Origin: Cloeon dipterum
Taxonomy: Eukaryota; Arthropoda; Insecta; Ephemeroptera; Baetidae
Length of the DNA stretch: 64,000 nucleotides
Assembly (NCBI RefSeq): GCF_949628265.1
Contig: NC_088787.1
Span: 14,436,501 to 14,500,500, forward strand
Reading direction: 5' to 3'
Below are positions 1-9,707 of this stretch, in pieces. The notes under the pieces are model-generated. The model was not told the DNA's origin, ran no database searches, and saw nothing but the letters and a program-made list of their open reading frames with translations. Position numbers and translations under genes: made by a program. The first letter of the stretch is position 1; the number at the start of each line of letters is the position of its first letter.

Positions 1-395
1 TCAAAATCAACATCTTCCCCTCCTGCATTTTGGGCAATTCAGAAATTATTAGCCGTAAATAAATATGTCATTGTGATTATTAACTGACCTGAATTATTGT
101 ACACCTTGCGCTTTTCTTCATCGCTTAGGACTGCGTGTATTTTGCCTAGTATCTGGAACTTCTCAGTGCAAATCTTCTTCTCTGCTTCTTCAACTCGGTC
201 AGGATGAATTTTCAGGGACATCTTTCGGTAAGCATTTTTGACTGGATAAAATTAGCCCAACAGTTAATACAACTTTAGCACATCATCCAAGGAATCTTAA
301 CCTTCTTTCTCTGAAGCTGTAGATTTGATTCCAAGAACTTCATAGAAGTCACGCGACCCGAAATGCTCTTCACATAAATCTTTTAGGGTTGGCAT
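1..395 (-). CDS. DNAJC9: DnaJ homolog subfamily C member 9, 5' part
   Basis: J-domain co-chaperone; the family stimulates HSP70 and handles histones H3-H4 in the nucleus. Three coding pieces are visible on the minus strand: 395-302, 241-89 and 22 to beyond the left edge. The protein starts MPTLKDLCEEHFG and continues with the J-domain (DFYEVLGI, then KNAYRKMSLKIHPDRV). HPD is the catalytic tripeptide that triggers HSP70 ATPase. The following stretch EKFQILGKIHAVLSDEEKR is typical of DNAJC9. Phases match: exon 1 leaves one base and exon 2 leaves one base. The start ATG is the first in frame and places the J-domain at the usual distance from the N-terminus. The gene is truncated by the window, so the C-terminal histone-binding part is not seen. 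It is divergent from DDX55. Confidence 0.93.
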
Positions 396-874
396 GATTT
401 AAATGCTATTGACAATGAGTAAGAAAGTCGCAACAACTGGCAAAGAGAGAAATAGATATGCCTTAAATTTCAGTAATATTAATTGCAATAATAGCTGGAT
501 AAGTGTTGTGAGTGTTTAGCTGAGATGATCTACAATAATCGGTCGCTGGGCCGTGGGCCGCCAGAGATGTCAAATCACTAAATCGACGAAATTTCGCGGG
601 AACATCAACACAGTCAAACACAAACATCACCTGTTTTCCCCTCTCCCGATGTAAGTTTCGACCGCGCCCCTTTAAATTAACAAAACACAAACATTCACAC
701 TTCACACTCGCCCGCATGGTTTAAGACTGCATCGTGCATCGTGTCTGTAGTGTGCTTTATGTTTTCTTATCTTCTCCATTAATTGGTTCTAATTGAAAAA
801 AAAAACCAAGGAAGTCAGTTGTTCCCTTTGAGGGCAACATTTAAATTAAATTATCGTATAAAAAAGTCTCAAAA
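396..874. promoter_or_regulatory. Divergent promoter region of DNAJC9 and DDX55
   Basis: Only 479 bp separate the two start codons, so both 5' UTRs and promoters must fit here. A TCAGTTG site near 815-821 on the plus strand resembles an arthropod initiator and lies about 60 bp before the DDX55 ATG. No TATA box was evident. Open frames here are not conserved coding sequence. Confidence 0.5.
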
Positions 875-3627
875 ATGTTGACTGAATCGTGGGACAAACT
901 GGACTATAAATTAAGTCCACCCATTCTGAAACACCTTGAGGAACTTGACTTTAAGAAGATGACCCCAGTGCAGGTTTGAAAAACACGAAAGAGCATGTTT
1001 ATAATTAAGTCTTCACACGACAATTTTCAGGCTGCAGCAATTCCTTTGCTCTTGAAAAATAAGGATGTTGCCGCAGAAGCAGTCACTGGAAGTGGCAAAA
1101 CTCTAGCATTTTTAATTCCAATGCTAGAAATGCTCTTGGTAGGTTCATTCAAGATTGGTTTTGATCGATTCAGCTTTGAAACTATTTAAATAGAAAAGAA
1201 GCGAGCCTCTCAAGAAAAGAGAATGTGGAGCTATTGTCATTTCACCAACAAGAGAGCTGGCTACTCAAACACATGAAGTTCTCACTGGATTTCTGAAACA
1301 CCTTCCACAATTCACATGTGTATGCGACTTAAAATCATACAGCCTACAAAAAAATGTAGCTTTCCTATTCTATTTGCAGAGATTACTCGTTGGGGGCTGT
1401 CCTGTGCATCATGATGTCCAGGCGTTGTCCAAGCAGGGAGCACACATAATTATTGCAACTCCAGGTCGTCTTTTAGATTTGATGGACCGACAACTGAACA
1501 CTGGGCTCCTGCAGGCAGTGAAAAGCTTGGTAAACTATCCCGTTTCCTAATTAACAACATAATTGACTATTCATACTTTTTAGGAACTTCTGGTTTTAGA
1601 CGAGGCGGACCGTCTGCTAGACATGGGATTTGAGGTTGCTTTGAACTCAATCTTGGTCCGTCTGCCTCGACAACGTCGAACAGGTCTATTTTCAGCTACC
1701 CAAACTAAAGAAGTGCAAGCATTGGTCAGGGCAGGCTTAAGAAATCCTGTTGCTGTAGCTGTGTCTGAGAAAAAAATGAGAGATGCCAAAGGCAATGAAG
1801 AGGTAGAAAAATTTTAAGTCTCTAGACGAGTTCTTTAACTTATAATCTTGATTTACAGCAAGAAAAAACTCCTGCTTCATTGGCAAATTACTACATGGTG
1901 TGTGAAGCCCAAGATAAATTTTCACAATTGATTGAATTCATTAAACACAACACATCTGAAGAGAATGGCAAATTTATGATATTTTTTGCGACATGTGCCT
2001 GCGTTGAATACTTTGGTTTCTTACTTTCTAAGTAAGTATGAATGTGATATCTGATTTCTTTTTTGACAAAGAACTAATTAGGTGCCTGAAGGGGCTACAA
2101 GTCTTCAGCATTCATGGAAAAATGAAAGAAAAAAGACATAGGGTGTTTGACACATTCAAGAACGCAGAATCAGGTCCGTAATTTGGGTAAATTGGAAGCA
2201 AGGGAATTGAAATGAAGAAATGAAACTCTTGCAGGCATTTTAGTATGCACTGACGTGATGGCCAGGGGCGTTGATATTCCTTTGGTCGACTGGGTGATTC
2301 AATACGATCCACCATCTTCAGCAGCTGCATTTGTACACAGATGTGGAAGGACTGCTAGAATCGGCCGTAAAGGTTCTGCAATTCTCCTCCTTCTTCCAAC
2401 TGAAGAGAATTATGCTGAATTTTTGAGAATCAACCAAAAGGTAAGAACAATTTGGAACAGATTCTTAAAATGAAACACTTCTGTATAGTGCTGAATAAAG
2501 AAAATTGAGCTCCCCTTATTTTCTAAATTGAAAATTTTTAATTCACATAACTAGTTCAACAGTAATGTTTTGAAACTTAAGAAAGAATTGGATATTCTGC
2601 ATAAAATTTTTCAAGCTGTAATAAACTTATCGGGTTATCCTTTCAAACAAAATTTTGATACAGCTGTGTTAAGGTTTTTGAATTTTTAATTTGTCGGCAA
2701 TAAAAGGCTTTCCAGCAGAGGAAACTAAATACCTCTTTTTTAATTGATTCTATCTCCAGCTAACACAAATCTACAATTGAATTAAACCCTCTGTGCAGAT
2801 TCCATTATTTAACTTTGGTTTTTGTCCGCTGATGTTTCCACAGGTTTTGCTTGAGCCATTGGAAGCTGATGAAAAAGTTCCCGACCTCTCCAAGAGAATC
2901 AGAGACATGCAGAAGGCAGACAGAGCGATTTTTGACAAAGCTAATCGAGCCTTTGTTTCTTACATCAAAGCTTATGGCAAACATGAGTGTCACCTGATCT
3001 TGCGACTGAAAGGTAGAAATACTCCGCTCTGTTCCAATTCACAGATTTGATCAAAATCAATAATAAATTGCAGACCTAAAATTTGGACAGCTTGCATCAG
3101 GATTTGGCTTGCTCAAAATGCCTAAAATGCCTGAGTTGAAGGGAAAAGTAGTGGATTGTTTTGAGGAGGATAGTGTGGACACAAACCAGATTGCCTACAA
3201 GTAATGCTCTCTTATTTTTGCTAAATAATGTATTCATTGACGTGATCTAACAGAAACAATGAGAGAGAAGCTTCGAGAAAAAGGAAATTCGAAGAATACC
3301 AAGAAACTGGGCAATGGCCTGGCAAAAAGAAGAGACAAGTGAAAACTGTGGCCTGGGCCAAATCAAAGGAGCTCAAGGCTAATAAGGAGGATGCCAAGTC
3401 TAGGAGGAAACAGGAATTGAGAGAGCGCAAAAGGAAGAAGAAAATGCCTGTCAGTCAAGATGACATGGAAGAGCTTGCCAAGGACATTGCGCTCATTAAA
3501 AAGTTCAAAAAGAGAAAGGTGATATATATGTCTTCCTCTCATCTCATTACATTTATTAACAAAACTTGTTCATACGTTTCAGATCTCCAAAGAAGATTTT
3601 GACACTCAGTTTATTGGGGCCAACTAA
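875..3627 (+). CDS. DDX55: ATP-dependent RNA helicase DDX55 (yeast Spb4 type)
   Basis: DEAD-box helicase; the family acts in nucleolar 60S ribosomal subunit assembly. Twelve coding exons join in phase to 592 aa: 875-973, 1031-1138, 1194-1319, 1380-1529, 1584-1802, 1859-2031, 2082-2173, 2235-2440, 2844-3012, 3074-3200, 3254-3518, 3583-3627. In order are the Q motif (MTPVQ), motif [22 protein letters not shown] ([15 protein letters not shown]), SAT (LFSAT), and motif [12 protein letters not shown]. The family-specific C-terminal block [16 protein letters not shown] and a lysine/arginine-rich tail follow. Human DDX55 is about 600 aa, so this is full length. All helicase motifs are intact. Its stop lies 45 bp from the MRPL44 stop on the other strand. 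Confidence 0.96.
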
Positions 3628-3672
3628 AATGCATTATTTTTGTTTAACTATTGGTGTTGTTTTATTTTATTT

Positions 3673-5322
3673 CTACTGCAACCTAACAATATTCGGCACT
3701 ACCTCATTTATGCTTTGGTTTGGGTTATTCATTTTCAACCCAATTTCCTCTATTTTGGGACAATCTGTTGGACCAAGTGGCAGTGGGCTGCAGGATTCAT
3801 CAATTTCGAACACTTTGTTTAGCACGTCCACAGCGGCCATTTCTCTCGCAACTTTGACAGTTTCTCCAAAGCCTAGAAGCACAGACATTGGAATAATAGT
3901 TTAACAGCTAATAGATATAACAAAACAACAAACCTTCACCCAAGAAATTCTTTTTGCTGTCGAAGATAGCGACCCTGTATGCTGCCATGATTGTGCCTTG
4001 TCCTTCTTGATTGGCAAGGCGAGCATCAACTCCTGGTATCAAAGACGCCAAAGTCTCCCAAGCCTTGTTCGGGATGTAAAAATCAGAAATGCTGTTTTCT
4101 GCAAGCTGAGTCAGAACGAAGTCCCTGATAAAGCCCCCTGTTCGCTCTGCATTTGAGCTCCTGGACAGTGCCCCTACTATGGCGCAAAACACAGTGGCAT
4201 ATGCTTTTTCATCTGGCTCATGTTCCTAACAGAGAGAAATATATTAAATATCATAAATGGAATATTTGGAAAGATAAATACAGTTGTCAAAATGATGTCC
4301 TTTGTCCCAAGGCTTCTAGATATGTGTGACAGCATTTCATCTGCTAACAGCTTATCGTGGATGCACCTAAAAAGAGGATTTTCCTAAGAATTTTTAAAAC
4401 AGTAGAGCTACGGAATTTACTTGACTGCTTCCTCTGGGAGCTTCTTTAAGGCATGCCGTAGGAAACCGAACACATATTGACTTATTAACTCTCTTCCTTC
4501 TTTGGAGAGTTCTTCATTGCTGCTGTTTTTAGTCAAGTCGGAAGTTTCGAGACCCAATTTTTCTTGATCTTCTAAGATTTTTCTCACATAGTCTGAATTG
4601 GTAAACGCTTGACGAAGCAAAACATCATCAAAGTTTTCTCCCAATCTTTTCCCGAAAGCATAGATTTCAGAGCCGAAATTCCTGAAATTGTTTTGAGGTG
4701 ATGACTTAATTTTAACATAAAACTGCAGTAGGTATAATTCGTCCTGGTCCCGGTAAAATTGCGCAACGCTCAACAAACACCCCAAATTTTCACCTTCGAA
4801 TTGATTGATGACCTTTTCTTGCAACAAGGAAATTCGTGTTTGGTTGTTGAAAGTTGCGTAATTTTACGGGGACCAGGACGAATTATTCAGTTCAAATCAA
4901 AGATATGAGATTAATTTTTTGCTCTAAAACACATAAAAGAACGCATAAATTACCACTCAATGAATGCAGATCGTTTAGGTGTTGGAATAGGACCATGCAG
5001 ATATTCATACTCTTCTTTTCTTCTGTACAGCTCCTTCAAAGTAGGAGCTAACCAATTTTTTATATTTCTCTGCTGATGAACTGAAACATTAAAATCAGCA
5101 GATTTTGAACTAGACTTAATGATGCACGTGTATCTTGGTATATTATATCTTTATATTGATCAATTTGATCAGAAACCGAGCAAAGGAATATTGAGGTGTG
5201 TTGTAATTGTATGAAAAGAGCGGAAAAGAGAAGCAAAAAATATTATAAGATATGTGTAACAAACCAGTGATCGTCTGAATCCGACGCGATTCCTTCAAAA
5301 TACATCTGACTATAAAACTCAT
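3673..5322 (-). CDS. MRPL44: Mitochondrial large-subunit ribosomal protein mL44
   Basis: Structural protein of the mitochondrial 39S subunit, built on an RNase III-like fold followed by a dsRNA-binding domain. Six exons join in phase to 340 aa: 5322-5265, 5080-4954, 4681-4421, 4366-4282, 4225-3934, 3872-3673. The N-terminus (MSFIVRCILKESRRIQTITV) is basic and acid-poor like a mitochondrial presequence. SEIYAFGKRLGENF, LLRQAFTNSDYV and FCAIVGALSRSSNAERT are family blocks, and GFGETVKVAREMAAVDVL is the dsRBD end. Human MRPL44 is about 332 aa. AAATAAA follows the TAG almost directly, so the 3' UTR is probably very short. Intron 2 carries a foldback element. The gene is divergent from UQCR10. Confidence 0.94.
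4737..4883. mobile_element. Foldback MITE-like element with TA flanks
   Basis: Two inverted arms of about 31 bp enclose about 85 bp within MRPL44 intron 2. The left arm begins ATTCGTCCTGGTCCCGG and the right arm ends in its reverse complement with two mismatches. Both ends abut TA (4735-4736 and 4884-4885), the target duplication of Tc1/mariner/IS630 elements, although a palindromic TA could also be part of the arms. There is no transposase, so it would be non-autonomous. I did not find a second copy in the window. Confidence 0.6.
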
Positions 5323-5591
5323 TTCCGGACTAAAAAGATGATGGAAAAGTGAAAAACTCGATTTAGAAATGATATAATCTTCGTTTGATATCTTTAGCTT
5401 AGTAGCTTAGCAGCAGGCAGCAGTAGTGTTGTGCTTGTGCTTGTGTTGTTTCGGTTTTTAAATGGGTGTCATGTTGGTACATGTAAATGCCAGCGAAGTA
5501 GTACCATTGTGTTGGCAGCTTTCGGCTCCATTCACATTGATTCACACCACGGTGGTTGGTTGGCAGCACTGTTGGGTATCCTGGATTAAAA
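5323..5591. promoter_or_regulatory. Divergent promoter of MRPL44 and UQCR10
   Basis: A 269 bp gap separates the two ATGs. Both products are nuclear-encoded mitochondrial proteins, so a shared promoter would co-express them. No TATA box was recognised; a short run of AGCAGGCAGCAG-like sequence lies at about 5410. Confidence 0.5.
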
Positions 5592-5998
5592 ATGGCCGGA
5601 GTCGGAGGATTTTTGTACAATGCCCTCTTCAAGAGAACATCAACTTTTGCATTAACCATCATCGCCGGCTCGTTTTTCTTCGAGCGGTCATTTGAATTGT
5701 TGTCTGATTCAATTTATGACAACATTAACCAAGGGGTAATAATTTTCTCTAACGTTAATCTTCAATGAACAGAACTCCAACTTTCTGTTTCTGTTGCAGT
5801 GTGTATGATACAAAATTGTTAAGGGTGGCACTATTCGCACCTGAATTAAGTGCGAAGCAGGTCACTGCATAAGCTCCTAATTCCTTTTATTTAACAGATT
5901 GTTGCATATTTATCTATAGACATACTCATTATATTCATCCACGCTAATTTTGTTACCAGAAACTTTGGAAGCACATCAAGGACAAGTACGAGCAATAA
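5592..5998 (+). CDS. UQCR10: Cytochrome b-c1 complex subunit 9 (UCR_UQCRX_QCR9)
   Basis: Small single-pass subunit of respiratory complex III in the inner mitochondrial membrane. Two exons (5592-5735 and 5960-5998) give 60 aa, the usual size (human 63). The start MAGVGGFLYNALFKRTSTFA, the membrane segment LTIIAGSFFFERSFE, and the end LWKHIKDKYEQ are diagnostic. The splice phase is 0. An in-frame upstream ATG at 5556 is possible, but 5592 gives the family N-terminus. An AATAAA at 5994-5999 overlaps the stop codon. Further signals at 6076-6081 and 6128-6133 are more likely used. Confidence 0.95.
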
Positions 5999-8332
5999 AA
6001 TCAGCCCAGATCCTCAGGTTTCCATCAGCATGTAGCCATGATTAGTTCTTCTCGAAGACCTGCAGATGATTTGAAAATAAAGGAAGAATCCCCGCAACAC
6101 AGAGTTGTAAGATGTATTTAAATGTTAAATAAATGATTTTGTTTCAATAAGCTCAATTCAATTTTTTTATTGATGAATGAGTTAAAATTATACCACTAAA
6201 AGATTTTTCAATAATCTACAAGCAGAGTATGTATAATAATTACTAAAATATTCAAGGCGTAAGTTCTTTCAGATGATGCAGTTTTCTTCACATAATGTAA
6301 TTATTCTAAATCCATTAGGGAATATATAAGCGTGTTAAGGCCGCAAGTTAATTTAGTTAGCTCGATTTAAATTGGTCATAACACATAAATGGCAAATAAG
6401 GCAAAACAGTCTCTTGAAGCAATGTTTTTATGTTGTATGTTATTAAGTATGCTACACAAAGGAAAAAATCTTTGCGAATGGGATTACCCCATAAAATATC
6501 TTTTAGAGTTCTAGAAATCAAGAGACATTACTTGAATTATAGTGGTACTGTTTTTTAATTATAATAGGCTACTTTTGCTCTTGTAGAGAATAATCAACAT
6601 TATTTTAATTAAATTTAATAGCATTATTCTGTTTATTTAAAAAAAAATTGTTCATTAACTGTGCATGTTCAGAACAGAGATAATTAAAAGCGATTTACAA
6701 AACAAAAAATGAGTCAGCTCAATTCAATATTATTTGAAAGGGTTTAAGGTCACCCCACCAAAGAAATTAATAATTTTTTAATTACCTTTGACAATTGCAA
6801 TCTCTACATCTTTGTAAATTCAACCTAATATAAAAACCCCTAATATTTGCCTCTTATATTATTTGAGTCTATCCCACGTTTGGAAAAATTATACACTTCA
6901 ATTTATTGTCGTTAAAAATGTGTTACATTTAAAATCAAAGGCATGTTTTTGCCTTGCTATTTTTTATCTACACTCAAAATATTTTTTTCTAAACTTGACA
7001 CTCAAAAACAAGTTGTTTATGAAATTACTTTATTGGTTATAGCCAAATAAATAATATTTACAGCAGATTGATTTACAAACCCAGAACAATATATTATGCA
7101 AATTTTAGGTTCAATCTTTGTTTGTTACTAGAGTCTAATATAGTTAACTAATAGAACAACAACTTGTTACTCTCAAGACTTACCCAAATGCACTGGACAA
7201 AATTTATTTAAATCCAAAGCTTCTCATAATATTTTATCAGGTATTTAGGCAATTAGGAATGTTAAATTTTAAATTTACGACATAAATTCAACGCCTTACA
7301 ATATATTCAACCAATGACGAGTGGCAAACGATGTTTTTACTTAATATTTTTCTAATATCAAAGGGTGTGAGCGCGTTATTAATTCAAAATTTTTACTGAG
7401 CATTTTATATTTTTCATTTTCCTATGATACCTTACTCTCGTCCACCCACACACGAGACAGCTCCGTGTGCGGCGGTGCCAAAGTTTGGCAGATCCTATTG
7501 TGATCTCAGCCTCTGCCATGGAGGCTTTTTTCAGGACAAATTAATGGATCAACAATTTTGTTTATTATCGAACAATTTTCGAAATATTCTTTTTATGATC
7601 ATTGAAACGAGTGCAAAAGCGAGAGTTGCGTTACGTATGAAGTTTTTGACGCGATTTGCATGGCGTTAGGGAGAATTAAAAAGTGTAAGACCATCCCAAA
7701 TTTAGACGTCGGGTAAACCAAGTGGCCGTTGGTTCCATAAATGGGGAGACAACTTTTTTAAATGCTGCTTTCGAAAGTGGGATGAATTTCTTTAACCAGG
7801 TAGTTGCACAGGCGAGCAGGTCAGTGTTTAGTTAGCCTGACGTGCACCAAGAAAAATCCGCAACAAAACCAATCTATTTAATTGCGCCATAAGGTAAGGT
7901 TCCTGTTATTAATTTTAATTTTGCTGAAGCCGCGCTCTTGAGAGCGACGTTAACGGCCGAACCGAACGCGCGATCAAAGTTAGCCCGCTGGCTAACATTT
8001 ATAATAGCACTTTTTATATTTTCTACGAAATTCCCCATCAACTATATAATTTGCGTGATTTGCATTTTTAGCGTCACATTTAACAAAGCTAAAACTCATT
8101 TCTATCGTTTGTGCCGGCTAGTGCTATAATTGGCCATAGTAAAAAATTTGAAGGCGCGGCGTAGAATTCCAAGGCAAAAAGCAATTTAAATAGCAAATTT
8201 CGTAGGCCTCATCTTGGCTCGATCTTTAAAAATATTTTCTGCTATAATTTGTTTTTTGGGTGTAGTTCATATTTTTTATTGAATACTTTCCCTACCTTAA
8301 CTCTGGTTACAGTTTTGGATGGATTATTTGAA
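5999..8332. other. Intergenic region, AT-rich, with a candidate upstream exon
   Basis: After the UQCR10 3' UTR (AATAAA at 6128-6133) there is about 1.2 kb of AT-rich sequence with no convincing gene. A more GC-balanced block spans about 7420-7900. It contains a TCAGT initiator-like site at 7821 and a strong donor-like AAG/GTAAGG at about 7891, so it may be the promoter and non-coding first exon of the zinc-finger gene at 8333. A short stem TGGCAGA/TCTGCCA is seen near 7488-7520. Confidence 0.4.
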
Positions 8333-9314
8333 ATGGCCTGTGTGGATGACATTTTCGCAAGCAGCAGTCAAGAAACAATTTATGCCGCCCCAGACAACGA
8401 AGATCCCTCCCTGATGCTGGAGGCTTTGCGGCTGCCACCCGAATCAGCCGCCGCTGCACCCACTCAAAGTCACTTCTGCCACTTCTGTCCTGAAGCATTT
8501 GAGGATGCAATTCATTTGGAGGCGCATCTTAGAGAACAACACAGCTCTGATCTTGGCAGACTTCACCGTCTGGACGTTCTGAGAATGCGCTGCTGTCCCT
8601 TGTGTCCTGCAAGATTTTTTGACCAAGAGTTGCTACCGCCTCATTTGCTTCAGGAGCACAGTGCCGAGCTAGGCAGACTGTTCAAAGGACGCGCCACTCC
8701 TGACCAAAAACTTGCCTGCCCATTTTGCGACTACAAGGTATGGAGATTAATTTAGCTAAAATCAAATAATTCAAACTTAAACGATCTATTTTTTTTAAAG
8801 ACGCAGTAATACAGATTTAAAAAATTAAAGGTTCTGGCAGCATTTGGTGAACTTTTGAGCCACCACGTTGATGAGGCGCATATATCAGAACTGCAACAGT
8901 ATTTGGTGCAGCAACCAAACAGCGCCTCACCTGAGGAAGAACAAGTGGAACTGCATGAGCCACCTTTTATTGAAGATACACCAGTCAAAACATCTTGTTT
9001 TGGACCCAGTAGAAAAAAGGTGCCATTTACTTGCAGCACGCCAAAAGCACCCACCAGACAAATAACGCATGGAGACTTTCGGTAAAAACGCCTGCTACAT
9101 TATTACGTTGGTCTAAGAATTAATTTTCAGGTGCGGTTCTTGCGGTGTATATTTCGAGTCTGACTGCGACTTGGTTTCGCATGTGAAACTGAAGCACAAC
9201 AAAGTCAAGGCGCTGATGAGGCCTCTTTATGGGTGTGGTGTGTGCTCAGCAGTATTCTACAGAAACAGTTTTGTCAGGAGACATCACCGGCTGCATCATA
9301 CTCAACTGGACTGA
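8333..9314 (+). CDS. C2H2 zinc-finger protein
   Basis: Three exons (8333-8737, 8831-9081, 9131-9314) join in phase to 279 aa. I see five C2H2-like units: C49/C52...H65/H70, C88/C91...H104/H109, a third begun by CPFC at 129-132 and completed across the intron by HHVDEAH, and two in the last exon beginning CGSCGVYF and CGVCSAVF. The third is irregular. Unlike classical DNA-binding arrays, the fingers are not joined by TGEKP linkers and the H-H spacings vary, so RNA or protein binding is as likely as DNA binding. I chose the ATG at 8333 because upstream codons encode unlikely hydrophobic sequence; an in-frame ATG at 8249 exists. I do not recognise the orthologue. AATAAA at 9478-9483 probably ends the transcript. 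Confidence 0.8.
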
Positions 9315-9707
9315 CTAGTAACCGTCAAATTTGTTAAATATTACCGTTTTATTCTGCATGGTTGCTGGAATCAACCAATACATCTTGTTTTCTCTATTAT
9401 TACTATCGACATGAAAAATCTAATTAACCTCGGTAAACCAAAGTGAAATATACTCTAACAGCTAAATGAACAGTAGCAATAAAATTGCCCCAAAGGGAAT
9501 TATTTTATGTCAAAACTTTTAATAGCAAAAACTTCCAGCAGTTTTTCAAGTAAAAAATGCATCTATATAGTCATACAGGAACAAAAAATTGGCAAAATAC
9601 GTTTCAAGCATACATTTTTAAGCAGCACTTAATCATTTGATCCAAATATTTTGGGAAAAGAAATAGCAAACATAGTTACCTACAAGTAGCATTATTTTGT
9701 TCTCATC
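9315..9707. other. Convergent 3' region of zinc-finger gene and TRAFD1
   Basis: Holds a plus-strand AATAAA (9478-9483) and a minus-strand AATAAA (9353-9348). If both are used, the two 3' UTRs overlap by about 100-150 bp. Confidence 0.5.

Noticed and set aside
4417-4827. 136-codon minus-strand ORF extending upstream of MRPL44 exon 3
   Set aside because: Its first part is intron 2 sequence reading through an arm of the foldback element. The family alignment begins exactly at the CAG acceptor at 4682, with phase restored to exon 2.
4854-5051. Plus-strand ORF starting with the same residues as a minus-strand ORF at 4584-4766
   Set aside because: The identical starts arise from the two arms of the inverted repeat, not from duplicated genes.
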